Source: Bdellovibrionales bacterium GWB1_55_8 (lineage in GTDB: Bacteria > Bdellovibrionota > UBA1018). Taken from it: 36,997 nucleotides of DNA. The translations under genes were made by a program, and so were the position numbers. How positions within the stretch are numbered: the first letter of the stretch is position 1; every line of letters starts with the position of its first letter. The stretch covers positions 40,146 to 77,142 of the forward strand of contig MEPR01000081.1 in NCBI GenBank assembly GCA_001769835.1, written 5' to 3'. The notes under the pieces were generated by a model. That model was given only the letters and a program-made list of their open reading frames with translations, searched no databases and was not told the DNA's origin. Shown piece by piece: positions 1 through 8,640 of the stretch.

Positions 1-517
1 CGGGTGCGTACTTTCGCATCAGTTCGGCGAGAATCGTGCGAAGTGCCATGACCTCGGCCTCGCTGCCCAGAATGCACCTTCGCCCGTCATCCTGATTGAA
101 CTCGTAAACGACGACCTCCCCGCCTTCCAAGGGGGTCAATGTCACCGCCTCGGTCGCGACCAGAGGACCGGGACCCGCAACACCCTCACATTGAAAAGGG
201 TCATCCAGGTTGTCGCGAACAGCATTGGCCGCGGCATCCAAAGACGCCCGTTCTTCAACAGTCAGCTGACCGGTTATGGCCGTGTTCGAGAAGATAAAGC
301 GACCTTCCTGAGTGACGATGAACTTTCCGGCGGTGCAGACGCCCGATCCGTCATTCCCCGCCGCGCATCGGACCCTGCGCGACGTCTCCAGCCATTGGGT
401 AGCCGTGCCAGGCTGATCCGGATTCACGCCCGGCAGAGCATCGTCATCATCTCCGCAGGAGGTCGCGCCCACCATGAGCGCACTGCTGACCAAAGCCCAC
501 AAATAGAATCTCCGCAT
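1..517 (-). CDS. Lipoprotein of unknown function, C-terminus cut off by the window edge
   Basis: The reverse strand reads open from an ATG at 517 to the left edge, about 172 codons. The N-terminus is a lipoprotein signal peptide: a basic start, a hydrophobic stretch and a lipobox ending VGATSC, with the modified Cys followed by GDDDD. An AGGA-type ribosome site lies about 9 nt upstream. The rest has scattered Cys residues and no domain I recognise. It is divergent from the HAD gene at 590, sharing a 72-nt promoter region. The CGDDDD start is shared with the cupredoxin lipoprotein at 4740. The overlapping forward frame that opens at 191 is the non-coding upstream extension of the HAD gene. The lipoprotein call is firm; the function is unknown. 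Confidence 0.8.
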   Translation of the reverse strand, partial: MRRFYLWALVSSALMVGATSCGDDDDALPGVNPDQPGTATQWLETSRRVRCAAGNDGSGVCTAGKFIVTQEGRFIFSNTAITGQLTVEERASLDAAANAVRDNLDDPFQCEGVAGPGPLVATEAVTLTPLEGGEVVVYEFNQDDGRRCILGSEAEVMALRTILAELMRKYAP

Positions 518-589
518 AAAATCATTTCCTTTGTTGCTTGTTCTGCAATCCAGGTTCCCGACTCATGCGTCACTGGTTATACTTGGGTC

Positions 590-1330
590 ATGAGCTCCGA
601 AAACCCGGTCACCGGTGCACCCATCAAAAATCTTCTCGTCGATCTTGACGGCACGCTGCTTGGAAATCGAAGCGTCTTTCTGTCGCTCGATTTCGTGGGA
701 AAAGCGGTGTCCACATTGAAAATGTATGGAAGTTGGAGCACGGCAGCGAGGACGCTGCTCGCTATTTACCGTGAATTCCGAGTTCCTTCGGCACAGCTCA
801 CGAACGACGTCCGCGTCATTGAACTCTTTTCGAAGAGAATGAAACTCGAGCCCACCGAAGGCCGGCGGGTACTCCGGGAGGCGGTTCAGGCGATTTTCCC
901 TCAGCTCGAAAAGCACTTCTTTCCCATCGAGGGTGCGCGCGAATTTCTGGATTGGGCGAAGGAGCACTACCCACTCACCCTTGCCACCAATCCGGTCTGG
1001 CCATCCGAGATCATGAATCTGCGCTTGAAGTGGGCTGGTATCGATCCCGAGGTATTTTCTTTCGTGACCGATGTCCGAATCATGCAGGCGTGCAAACCGT
1101 CGCCGGCATACTATCAGCAGATACTCAAGAATCGCGAGTACCGGGCCGAAGACTGCCTTCTCATCGGCAATGATCTTAAAATGGACCTTCCCGCCTCACG
1201 AGTGGGTATCCGCGTTTTCATCGTCGGCAATTTCGAGACGATGGAGGAACTTCCAGTGCCCACTGGGTCGGCAAAAGCGTGGAAGGGGAACTATTCGCAT
1301 CTGAAAACCCTGTTGGCGGGAATGACATGA
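590..1330 (+). CDS. HAD-superfamily hydrolase (phosphatase-like)
   Basis: This is a 246-residue cytoplasmic HAD hydrolase, probably acting on a small phosphorylated metabolite that cannot be named from sequence. Motif I is DLDGTLL with nucleophile Asp18 and acid/base Asp20. Motif II is the Thr in the strand ending LATNPVWPS. Motif III is the Lys in ACKPSP, and motif IV is IGNDLKMD. A helical cap of about 80 residues lies between motifs I and II. The frame stays open upstream to 191, but that part is antisense to the lipoprotein gene. ATG 590 places motif I near the N-terminus as usual for the family, so it is preferred. No strong Shine-Dalgarno is visible. It stands alone; the next gene starts 175 nt downstream. 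Confidence 0.85.
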   Translation: MSSENPVTGAPIKNLLVDLDGTLLGNRSVFLSLDFVGKAVSTLKMYGSWSTAARTLLAIYREFRVPSAQLTNDVRVIELFSKRMKLEPTEGRRVLREAVQAIFPQLEKHFFPIEGAREFLDWAKEHYPLTLATNPVWPSEIMNLRLKWAGIDPEVFSFVTDVRIMQACKPSPAYYQQILKNREYRAEDCLLIGNDLKMDLPASRVGIRVFIVGNFETMEELPVPTGSAKAWKGNYSHLKTLLAGMT

Positions 1331-1352
1331 GCTACTCGTCCCAGTCGACCTG

Positions 1353-1394
1353 CTCAACTCACTCAACACCTGTCAAAATACTCAACAGAGTGAG
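1353..1394. repeat. Three CTCAAC repeats inside a 7-bp dyad
   Basis: CTCAAC occurs at 1353, 1362 and 1381. The segment also carries the inverted pair CTCACTC (1358-1364) and GAGTGAG (1388-1394). It lies between the HAD stop and the lipoprotein start at 1506, so it may be an operator, or a weak terminator for the HAD gene. No T-run follows directly. Confidence 0.35.
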
Positions 1395-1505
1395 CTCAGT
1401 GGCTAAGATAAAAAGTCATTAAAATTCAGCCATTTAAACACTATCCTCTCGCTTTCCGACTGGCCTGTTTGTTGCGTATAGACCTTCAGAGAGATTGAGG
1501 TCTTT

Positions 1506-2099
1506 ATGAAAAAATTTTTCGTTCTGGTTCTTGTGAGTTCAACAATGATCGCAGGCTGCGGAAAAGATGAAGTCTCGTTCAGCGATGAAGGCCAGGCACT
1601 GCAGGACAATGCCGCGACACCGGTTGCCGTACCGGTCCTTCCCGCGACCCCCGCAATAGCCGAAGCGCCAGCCACCCGCTGCGCGATCACGGTTTTCGAT
1701 CGAAATCGCATTTCTCAGGACCAGGTCTGGAGCGCGCGATCGGGCAGCACCGATGCGGCACTGCTGGCGAAAATCGAAGCAACCCGGCTCACGTATTATC
1801 CGGTCTGTCTCGGGCCCCAGGACGAAGGCGAATGGGAAGTGGATGACAGCCTCATCGACGACACCGATAAAGGGCGCGAGGTATTCCTGAAGGGCTTGAT
1901 CAGCAACGATCCAGCGCGCTTCAGCGTCAGATTCTTTTACCTCGGCAAACAGCTTCTTCCGACCTCGGGCTCCATTTTGGTCGGGCGCAACGAAGCTGCA
2001 ATCGCTGAATCCGCGAATTACATTTACGAGATCCGCTGCAACCTCACCGCCAGCGAATGTGATCCAGCGGCGTATTCCTCGAAATACCCGAGGCGTTAA
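1506..2099 (+). CDS. Lipoprotein of unknown function
   Basis: The 197-residue product starts with a lipoprotein signal peptide (MKKFF, hydrophobic core, lipobox MIAGC), with Cys18 followed by GKDE. After it comes a Pro/Ala/Val-rich low-complexity linker (about residues 38-56) and a mature domain with four Cys residues (about 59, 99, 175, 182) that could form disulfides outside the cytoplasm. I recognise no family. The start is favoured by a GAGG element upstream and the perfectly placed signal peptide. Its TAA stop (2097-2099) overlaps the TAA of the convergent helicase gene in a shared TTAA. Confidence 0.8.
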   Translation: MKKFFVLVLVSSTMIAGCGKDEVSFSDEGQALQDNAATPVAVPVLPATPAIAEAPATRCAITVFDRNRISQDQVWSARSGSTDAALLAKIEATRLTYYPVCLGPQDEGEWEVDDSLIDDTDKGREVFLKGLISNDPARFSVRFFYLGKQLLPTSGSILVGRNEAAIAESANYIYEIRCNLTASECDPAAYSSKYPRR

Positions 2100-4642
2100 G
2101 CCACCACTGGGCCAATTCGAAGCAGATGAAGAACCGGCCTGAGCGCCTCACGTGACGACTCAAGATCGAGTTCCAGCTCGACAACCCAGTCGTTATGCGA
2201 TTCCGGGTCAATCATCATCTGATGAATGCTCATCTTTCCGCCCTCGATCGGAGACAGATGAAGATGTTGAGGGGCGCGCGCGACGTTATCGGTTCGAAGG
2301 CGTGAATGCTCCGAGGCGTAATAGCCCTTCATGACGTCATCGAGTTTGTCCCGCGACCAATTCGGATCGTCTCCGACCAGCGCCAGCGCCGCTTCGTAAT
2401 CGCCGGACGCCAGCGCCTTGATGAAGCGGAAGATCTCATTCCTGAGCAATACCTGAAAAGCACGTTTGTTCCGGACAGGATCCGGGAAGCCTTCGCTGAC
2501 CTGCGGCTCCGCGCCGCTGCCCTCACCTGCCGTCACTTCACGCTTCGCGGCGAACGCGGGGTTTCGCATGCGTTCCCATTCTTCAAGAAGGCTCGAATCG
2601 ACGGAACGAACCATGGTCCCGAAGTATGTCTGCATGAGTTCGATCTCATCGTTTTTCGCGTAAGCGGGAACGGTCTGAACCAGCACCTTGTAGAGGTCGA
2701 ATAAATAACGCAGCAGCAGCCCCTCACCGCGATGCAGGTCGTACTCGCGAATGTAATCCGCGAACGAATGATAAAATTCGTACATCTCGCGTCCAATCGA
2801 TTTCGGGCGGATGTTTTCCTGACCTACCCAGGGGTGTTTGGCGGAGAACTCATTGAAAGTGTCGTAGATGAATTCGCGATTCGGTTTCGGATACTCGAGC
2901 TTGTCCAGCTCCTCGATTCGCTCGTCATATTCCACGCCGGCGAATTTCATCTCGGCCATTTTTTCCGTCTTGATGCGATCGAGCTGCTTCCGCAGCACAA
3001 GGTCCGGGTCCTCAAGAATAGATTCCACCAGAGTCAGGGCATCCAGCGCGTAATCAGGGTGTTCCGGATTCAGCAGCTTCAGCGTATCGATGAGATAAAG
3101 CGCCAGAGTCTGATTCAGCGAGAAATCCTCCTGCAGATCGACATTCACCCGCAGCGGATTCAATTCGATGAGCTTTCGATCCACCAGTGACCGGAAAAGC
3201 TGAAACGCGGTCTTCCCGAGGTATTTTCTCGTGCTCGGTCCCTCGTGACATTTTCGGATGATAGTCGCCATCGCACGGCACCCGTCCTCATCCTTCCGGT
3301 CCAGCACCTGAAGCAGCATGGCATGCGAAACCTTGAAACGGGATACGAGCTGCTCGGGTTGGCCATTCACGAGGCGATCGAAGGTCTCGCGATTCCATGG
3401 CACATAACCCTTGTCCGGAGGCTTTCTCTTCACCAGCTTCTTCAACTTCTTGGGATCATCGGCCGCTTTCTGCTCGAGCCTGAGGTTTTCAACCACGTGC
3501 TCGGGCGCTTGCACCACGACCGTACCCTGCTCATCGAAACCCTTGCGTCCGGCGCGTCCGCTGATCTGTTTGAAGTCACGAACGCTGAGAATCGTGGTTT
3601 TCTGGCCGTCAAATTTGCACAGTTTCGTGAAAAGGACGGTACGTATCGGGACATTCACGCCGACCCCCAGGGTATCGGTGCCAAAGATGATCTTAAGGAG
3701 GCCTCTTTGAGCCAGTTTTTCGACGAGCACCCGGTACTTCGGAAGAAGTCCCGCATGATGCAGTCCAAGCCCGTGTTTCAGGAACTTCTGAAACTCCTTG
3801 CCGTAGGGGCTGGAGAACTTGAAGCCTTCAAGAGCTTCCGCTATCGCGCGTTTTTCCTCTTTCGTGCAAAGGTCCACGCTCATGAAATTCTGCGCCTCTT
3901 CCGCGCAACCTCTCTGCGTGAAACTGACGAGATAAATCGGCGCCCGGTTCGCCGCGACAAGTTTCGCCACGGCTTCGTGGACGGGAATCTCGCTGTATTG
4001 AAATTCCAAAGGCACGGGACGCTGCTCGGAACGGACTGTCACGGTCTCTTTGCCGTTAAGTGTAGTGAGTTCCCTCTCGAAAAAAGCGGTCTCGCCAAGC
4101 GTGGCGGACATCAGCAGGAAACGTGATTGCGAAAGTGTGAGAAGAGGTACCTGCCATGCCACTCCCCTGTCGCGATCCGCGTAATAATGAAACTCATCCA
4201 TGATGATGTCGTCAATCGGGGTACGAGCCCCCATTCTAAGCGCATCGTTCGCAAGGATTTCGGCGGTGCAACAAAGAATCGGTGCATCGGGATTCACCGT
4301 GGCATCACCGGTGATCATACCCACCTGATCGGGACCGAAATCCCTGCAAAGCGCCAGAAACTTTTCGTTCACCAGGGCTTTGATCGGGCAGGTATAGATC
4401 GAACGCCGCCCTTGCGCCAGGGACAGAGAATGAAGCCCCGCTGCGACCAGGGATTTCCCGGACCCGGTCGGCGTATTTAAAATGACGTTCTTTCCCGAGA
4501 ATAGCTCGAGCAGTGCCTCTTCCTGCGCGGGGTAAAGCTCAAGACCTTTTTCGCGAACGTATTCGAGGAACCGGTCAAAGACCTGTTCAGAGGAGAGCGA
4601 TGGAAAGTAGAGAGGCCAATTGCCGGGTTCTGCAGGTGACAC
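2096..4642 (-). CDS. DEAD/DEAH-box helicase, Ski2-like DUF3516 family
   Basis: An 848-residue superfamily 2 ATPase. Visible motifs are Walker A TPTGSGKS (57-64), a DEFH box (149-152) in place of DEAH, SATLG (179-183), and motif VI with [15 protein letters not shown] further on. The core sequence, including [16 protein letters not shown], matches the DUF3516 helicases known from actinobacteria and myxobacteria, whose long C-terminal region has no assigned catalytic role. It presumably unwinds RNA or structured nucleic acid in the cytoplasm; the substrate is unknown. The start codon is GTG at 4642. A GGGAG element lies about 16 nt upstream, which is a poor distance, so the exact start is uncertain. 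It is a single gene, convergent with the lipoprotein at 1506 and divergent from the cupredoxin gene. Confidence 0.9.
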   Translation of the reverse strand: MSPAEPGNWPLYFPSLSSEQVFDRFLEYVREKGLELYPAQEEALLELFSGKNVILNTPTGSGKSLVAAGLHSLSLAQGRRSIYTCPIKALVNEKFLALCRDFGPDQVGMITGDATVNPDAPILCCTAEILANDALRMGARTPIDDIIMDEFHYYADRDRGVAWQVPLLTLSQSRFLLMSATLGETAFFERELTTLNGKETVTVRSEQRPVPLEFQYSEIPVHEAVAKLVAANRAPIYLVSFTQRGCAEEAQNFMSVDLCTKEEKRAIAEALEGFKFSSPYGKEFQKFLKHGLGLHHAGLLPKYRVLVEKLAQRGLLKIIFGTDTLGVGVNVPIRTVLFTKLCKFDGQKTTILSVRDFKQISGRAGRKGFDEQGTVVVQAPEHVVENLRLEQKAADDPKKLKKLVKRKPPDKGYVPWNRETFDRLVNGQPEQLVSRFKVSHAMLLQVLDRKDEDGCRAMATIIRKCHEGPSTRKYLGKTAFQLFRSLVDRKLIELNPLRVNVDLQEDFSLNQTLALYLIDTLKLLNPEHPDYALDALTLVESILEDPDLVLRKQLDRIKTEKMAEMKFAGVEYDERIEELDKLEYPKPNREFIYDTFNEFSAKHPWVGQENIRPKSIGREMYEFYHSFADYIREYDLHRGEGLLLRYLFDLYKVLVQTVPAYAKNDEIELMQTYFGTMVRSVDSSLLEEWERMRNPAFAAKREVTAGEGSGAEPQVSEGFPDPVRNKRAFQVLLRNEIFRFIKALASGDYEAALALVGDDPNWSRDKLDDVMKGYYASEHSRLRTDNVARAPQHLHLSPIEGGKMSIHQMMIDPESHNDWVVELELDLESSREALRPVLHLLRIGPVVA

Positions 4643-4739
4643 CGTGAATTAAGTATCACTCCCTGATTTTTTTTGAGAGCGGATTCTGAGGGCACCCCCG
4701 TTGCATGAGCATGTCCCTATTCCAGGAGGCCTGTTTCTC

Positions 4740-5369
4740 ATGCGCAACATAATTCGGAATAGCTTTGCCATCATGTTGACCGGCGCCGTTCTCGGCCTGG
4801 TTTCCTGCGGCGACGATGACGATACACAGCAGATCATCACCCCGTCACCCCAGCCGGCCGCGGTTCCGGAACTCATCATCACGATCCCCGAAGGTGCGAG
4901 CACACTCACAACAGACGCCTATAACCCCAGCTTCGCGCGAGTGAACCCTGAGACCAGGGTAACCTGGGTCAACAATGATTCGGTTGAACACACCGCCACC
5001 GCCGACAATGGTGCCTTTGACACTGGAATCATTCCGCCCGCTGGTCGCGCTTCGATCATAGCAAACACCGCTGGAACGTTCCCTTACCACTGCACGATTC
5101 ATCCGAACATGGTCGGTACATTACAGGTCGGCCAACCTGCGGTGATCGAACCGTCTCCGTCTCCAACGATTTCACCGACCCCAGAACCCAGTCCCAGTCC
5201 CAGTCCAAGTCCGAGTCCGAGTCCGAGCCCGTTTCCATGCGCCGGCGTTCCTGACGGAACCGCCTGTGATGGGGGGTGTCAGCCCTGTACGGCGGGATGT
5301 GACCGAACTGAGGCCCTGGCCTGCTCAGACGGAAGCTGCGGGCCGACACAGTTCACCTGTGTTCCGTAA
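4740..5369 (+). CDS. Cupredoxin-domain lipoprotein with Ser-Pro linker and Cys-rich tail
   Basis: A 209-residue lipoprotein. ATG 4740 follows AGGAGG (4724-4729) with 10-nt spacing and begins a signal peptide ending in lipobox GLVSC, then GDDDD. An upstream in-frame ATG at 4701 would spoil the signal peptide. The plastocyanin/azurin-like domain (about 45-135) keeps a complete type 1 copper set: His84 (VEHTA), Cys118, His121 and Met124 (YHCTIHPNM). A (Ser-Pro)n linker and a short domain with eight Cys follow. The copper domain suggests periplasmic or surface electron transfer or copper handling. The Cys-rich tail is not recognised and may be a small disulfide-bonded anchor or binding module. 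No terminator is obvious before the clostripain gene 63 nt on. Confidence 0.85.
   Translation: MRNIIRNSFAIMLTGAVLGLVSCGDDDDTQQIITPSPQPAAVPELIITIPEGASTLTTDAYNPSFARVNPETRVTWVNNDSVEHTATADNGAFDTGIIPPAGRASIIANTAGTFPYHCTIHPNMVGTLQVGQPAVIEPSPSPTISPTPEPSPSPSPSPSPSPSPFPCAGVPDGTACDGGCQPCTAGCDRTEALACSDGSCGPTQFTCVP
5188..5232 (+). repeat. 6-bp coding tandem repeat for a Ser-Pro linker
   Basis: About seven or eight imperfect copies of AGTCC(C/G/A) encode the Ser-Pro linker of the cupredoxin lipoprotein. Replication slippage could change linker length between strains without breaking the frame. Confidence 0.7.
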
Positions 5370-5432
5370 TTGCCGCAGGTCCTGCGGTCCTGACCGCTCG
5401 CTTCGCCGGAAAAGATCGACTATGCTGCAGTC

Positions 5433-6671
5433 ATGATTGCCAGCTTCCGGTTCTTTCATCCGATCGCGCTTGCTCTCTCCGCGCTCTTGCTCCTTGCTCC
5501 TGAATGGTCAAGGGCAGGGTCTGACGCCCTGGTCCGCTCTGGCCTGAAAGAATGGACATTCCTCACCTACCTGAATGGGAACAATAATCTGGATCCTTAT
5601 GGCGGGATCAATGTCAACCAGATGGAAACGGTCGGCTCCACGGCTCAGGTGAACGTCGTGGTTCAGTGGGCCAGTGAAAGCGCAAAATCGGCCCGCAGAC
5701 TTTACATCACGCGTGACACGGACCGCCGGAAGGTCACCTCACCCGTCCTCCAGGAACTGAAGGGTTTGGACATGGGTGACTGGCGGAATCTCGTCGAGTT
5801 CATTCGCTGGGGTGTCGAGCAATATCCAGCCAAACGCTATTTCGTGAATATCTGGAGCCACGGCACCGGATGGCGCGAGCCCGAAATGCAACAGGTCTTC
5901 GAGACCGGCGTTTCTCCCTTCGATATCAGTCCTGATGACCTGAGCGGAAACGCGATCACCACTCGTCAATTGGGCATGGCGATGACTGAAGCTTCGCGAA
6001 TCATCGGACGAAAGATTGATATTTACGGAAGCGACGCCTGCCTGATGGGAATGCTCGAGATCGCGGCCGAGATGTCTGACTCAGTCGAGTATTTCATTGG
6101 CTCCCAAGCGACTGAACCCGGCGACGGCTGGCCGTATCAGGCATTTCTCTCTCGGTGGACGGCAAAGCCCGATATTGACGCAGCAACCGTTTCGAAACTT
6201 CTCGCGCGAACGTACATTGAAACGTATTCGGGTCCAGACGGCCCCAAGAAAGACGCCACCCTCTCGGCTTTCGATTTGAAGAACATCTCACCCGTCACCA
6301 CTTCTTTGCGCGCGTTTTCCACGACCCTTCAGGACGTTGTTCGGCAGAGCCGGAAAGAGGTTCTTCGCTCGGCACGGTCTTCACTTCAATTCACATTGAC
6401 GGACTATGTGGACCTGGGGGATTTCCTGGCGCACCTGAGGAATTCCGCCGCCTCCGCGCAACTCGAAGCCCATTCCGCCCGGCTTCGCGAGGCGCTTTCA
6501 TCGTTCATCGTGGCGAATCAGGCGACTCCACGTTTTCAGCGGGCCTCAGGAGTTTCCATCTGGATTCCAACGAATCGTGACCTCTGGGATCGGTTTGGCA
6601 GGGAATACGAGCGTCTGAGGTTTCATGCGGACACAGGCTGGGGAACAACTCTTCGGTCTCTTGCTCAATAG
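5433..6671 (+). CDS. Clostripain-like cysteine peptidase (family C11), exported
   Basis: The 412-residue product has an N-terminal signal peptide (about residues 1-28, ending SRAGS) and a family C11 caspase-fold catalytic domain. The N-terminal strand reads WTFLTYLNGNNNLD, as in clostripains. The catalytic His is His143 in WSHGTGW, and the nucleophile is Cys203 in SDACLMGMLEIA. C11 enzymes cleave after Arg or Lys and often self-activate. Here it would act in the periplasm or outside the cell, suiting a proteolytic or predatory lifestyle. ATG 5433 is the only start that keeps the whole signal peptide. It is probably monocistronic; rubrerythrin follows 59 nt later with its own ribosome site. 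Confidence 0.9.
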   Translation: MIASFRFFHPIALALSALLLLAPEWSRAGSDALVRSGLKEWTFLTYLNGNNNLDPYGGINVNQMETVGSTAQVNVVVQWASESAKSARRLYITRDTDRRKVTSPVLQELKGLDMGDWRNLVEFIRWGVEQYPAKRYFVNIWSHGTGWREPEMQQVFETGVSPFDISPDDLSGNAITTRQLGMAMTEASRIIGRKIDIYGSDACLMGMLEIAAEMSDSVEYFIGSQATEPGDGWPYQAFLSRWTAKPDIDAATVSKLLARTYIETYSGPDGPKKDATLSAFDLKNISPVTTSLRAFSTTLQDVVRQSRKEVLRSARSSLQFTLTDYVDLGDFLAHLRNSAASAQLEAHSARLREALSSFIVANQATPRFQRASGVSIWIPTNRDLWDRFGREYERLRFHADTGWGTTLRSLAQ

Positions 6672-6730
6672 CACCTTGACCCCGCGTGTCTTTCAAGTAC
6701 ATTTCGGACATAATCAAAGGAGCCCCTGCC

Positions 6731-7228
6731 ATGCCTACACAAGAAAATCTGAAAATCGCTTTCGCCGGCGAAAGCCAGGCCAACCGTAAATACCTCGCTT
6801 TCGCGAAGAAAGCCGATCTGGAAGGTTTTTCTCAGATCGCGACTCTCTTTCGCGCGGCCGCTGAGGCTGAAACGATTCACGCTCTCGCCCACTTTCAAAA
6901 TATGGGCGGAGTCCAGAGCACTCTCGAGAACCTGAAATCAGCCGTAGCGGGCGAAACGCATGAAGCGGAGGAAATGTACCCTCCCATGGTCGATGAAGCG
7001 AAGGCCGAGGGACATCGCGCGAAGACCATGCTCGAGTACGCGCTGGGCGCGGAAAAGGTCCATGCACGCCTTTACGAGACGGCCCTCGAAGCCGTGAAAC
7101 AAGGCAAGGACCTGAGCAAGATGGAAATTTATATCTGCCCGGTTTGCGGAGACCTCGAATTCGGCATGCCGACCGAGGATTGCCACATTTGCGGGGCGAA
7201 ACCCTCGAAGTACCGTCTGGTCCACTAA
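6731..7228 (+). CDS. rbr: Rubrerythrin
   Basis: A 165-residue non-haem iron protein that reduces hydrogen peroxide in the cytoplasm using electrons from rubredoxin or NAD(P)H-linked reductases. The N-terminal ferritin-like four-helix domain carries the diiron Glu/His pattern (AGES, AETIHALAH, GETHEAEE, GAEKVHARLY). The C-terminal rubredoxin-like Fe(Cys)4 knuckles are Cys136-x2-Cys139 and Cys151-x2-Cys154. The start is fixed by AAAGGAG (6716-6722), 8 nt before ATG 6731; the in-frame ATG at 6686 adds a non-conserved extension. The length is normal for short rubrerythrins with the diiron domain first. It is convergent with the HAD gene at 7333, leaving 104 nt with no clear terminator. Confidence 0.95.
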   Translation: MPTQENLKIAFAGESQANRKYLAFAKKADLEGFSQIATLFRAAAEAETIHALAHFQNMGGVQSTLENLKSAVAGETHEAEEMYPPMVDEAKAEGHRAKTMLEYALGAEKVHARLYETALEAVKQGKDLSKMEIYICPVCGDLEFGMPTEDCHICGAKPSKYRLVH

Positions 7229-7332
7229 TACGTCGATTGAAAAAGCATGAACGCGCATGCAATCGCGCATAGGACCGGCCTCATCCATTCTCTTTTCGGA
7301 TAGCCGGCCGCATTCCTTGAATAAGAATTTTC

Positions 7333-8013
7333 TCAAATAAAACGGCTTTTCAACACTCGTTCGTGCAGCAGACTGAGGCGCCCATAACTCTGGTGCCCAT
7401 CGGCCACCAGAAGAGCGCTGATGCCAAGCTCTTTGGCAACTTCAAGATCATGATTCGTGTCCCCGATCAGTAGCGTCTGTTCGCGGGGAAATCCTGCGCG
7501 TTTCATCAAGTCACGGCCCCGCTCCACTTTGCTTGCAGCATACTGGTTCTCTATTCCGCAGATTTCGGTGAAATGCCCCCGTATTCCAAAATGTGAGGTC
7601 ACCTGGTCCAGATCCCACTGCGAGGCTGCGGACAAAATCCATTGCCGGGTTCCGCGGTTCTGAAGGGCATCGAGCATCTCGGGGACTCCATCGAACAAAC
7701 GGGCGGCGGTCACCCGCTCGGAGTACCGGGTGATGAAGCGATCACCCACGGTTTCAAATGGCACCTTCTCAAAATCAAATCCCAGCTTTTTGTAATACTC
7801 GATCACTGGAAACGAGAAAACTTCACGGTAATGCTCGAGTGAAATCGGATCGAGCGAATACTCAGACAAAACCTCACCAATCACTTCAGTGCATAAACCT
7901 GCATCGTCCAGCAGGGTTCCGTTCCAATCCCATATCAGGTGGCTATAATTCCCGATCGCCGCAAGAAGTGTGCGCCTTGCACCCTCCGCGCGCGAGATCT
8001 TTAAATGTTCCAT
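7333..8013 (-). CDS. HAD-superfamily phosphatase, phosphoglycolate phosphatase-like
   Basis: A 226-residue HAD hydrolase of the Gph-like class with a helical cap (about 40-110). Motif I is WDWNGTLLDD, so nucleophile Asp29 is followed at +2 by Asn31 instead of the usual acid/base Asp. This DWNGT form recurs in a subgroup of the family. Motif II is the Ser in ILSAAS, motif III the Lys of AASKVERG, and motif IV is LIGDTNHD. ATG 8013 is chosen because the upstream extension to 8109 runs into the neighbouring DoxX-like gene. No good Shine-Dalgarno is visible. It is 31 nt downstream of that gene on the same strand, so the two may be co-transcribed. The substrate is unknown. Confidence 0.85.
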   Translation of the reverse strand: MEHLKISRAEGARRTLLAAIGNYSHLIWDWNGTLLDDAGLCTEVIGEVLSEYSLDPISLEHYREVFSFPVIEYYKKLGFDFEKVPFETVGDRFITRYSERVTAARLFDGVPEMLDALQNRGTRQWILSAASQWDLDQVTSHFGIRGHFTEICGIENQYAASKVERGRDLMKRAGFPREQTLLIGDTNHDLEVAKELGISALLVADGHQSYGRLSLLHERVLKSRFI

Positions 8014-8044
8014 CCTGGCTTTATGGCAGTTTTCAGCTCGGAAT

Positions 8045-8530
8045 TCAAACAGACCAGGAACGGAGAGACCTATAGCGGGAGGACGCCAGGCGACCCAATG
8101 CGAAAGCACCGAGCGCCAGTCCGAAATCCCGAAGCGCGATATCGTAATAGTTCTGCTGAATCAGAAGGTTCCCAACAATGCCGAAAAGCCATAGGCAAAG
8201 TACATAGGCGAAGATCCTCGGTTTGAGGGCCACTCCGACGCCGACGATCACTTCAATCACACCCACTCCCTGCATGAAAGAGGGGCCGCTTACTCCCAGC
8301 AAAGCGGGTACCTGAGGCGCAAGGTAAAGATCCCAGTTCACGAGCACGTGAAAGAACTTGTCCAATCCTGCTATGATCGGCGCCGCCGTAAAACCGAACC
8401 GGAGTACGGCAAAAGCCTGCTCACTTGTATCTCGTCGCAAAGGCTCTGGCGGCCGCAGTACCTTGGGCTCGGATCGGGGCAAATAGTAGGGTCGGTCGAT
8501 CAGTTCGTCTTTTCTCAGGGGTTCCGCCAT
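8045..8530 (-). CDS. DoxX-like integral membrane protein
   Basis: A 161-residue protein with a polar, Pro/Arg-rich N-terminus (about 1-38) followed by four hydrophobic segments. These include one ending AGLDKFFH and a Gly/Val-rich helix (GVIEVIVGVGVAL), the layout of the DoxX/SURF4-type membrane family. It probably sits in the inner membrane; its biochemical role is unknown. ATG 8530 lacks a clear ribosome site. A GTG at 8578 in the same frame is just preceded by CGGAG and would add a signal-like 16-residue stretch, so the start is uncertain. It is followed 31 nt later by the HAD gene and is divergent from the SDR gene. Confidence 0.65.
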   Translation of the reverse strand: MAEPLRKDELIDRPYYLPRSEPKVLRPPEPLRRDTSEQAFAVLRFGFTAAPIIAGLDKFFHVLVNWDLYLAPQVPALLGVSGPSFMQGVGVIEVIVGVGVALKPRIFAYVLCLWLFGIVGNLLIQQNYYDIALRDFGLALGAFALGRLASSRYRSLRSWSV

Positions 8531-8640
8531 GACCCAGGGGGTTGCAAGGCATATTCCGACTAGGGCAACAGGCAGCACCTCCGAGGTCCCTGCTCTTCAT
8601 GGGTTCGGTCCTTGCAATTTCCACTAGTCGAGGGCTTGCA

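Noticed and set aside
191-589. N-terminal extension of the HAD gene from 191
   Set aside because: It is antisense to a clear lipoprotein gene on the minus strand; motif I would lie over 130 residues into the protein.
2306-4480. Long plus-strand frames inside the helicase gene (including one of 293 codons at 3245)
   Set aside because: They are antisense to an intact helicase with all motifs and have no ribosome sites or recognisable domains.
7229-7332. GGCC-rich partial hairpin between the rubrerythrin and HAD stops
   Set aside because: Pairing is short and interrupted and no T-run follows, so a terminator cannot be supported.
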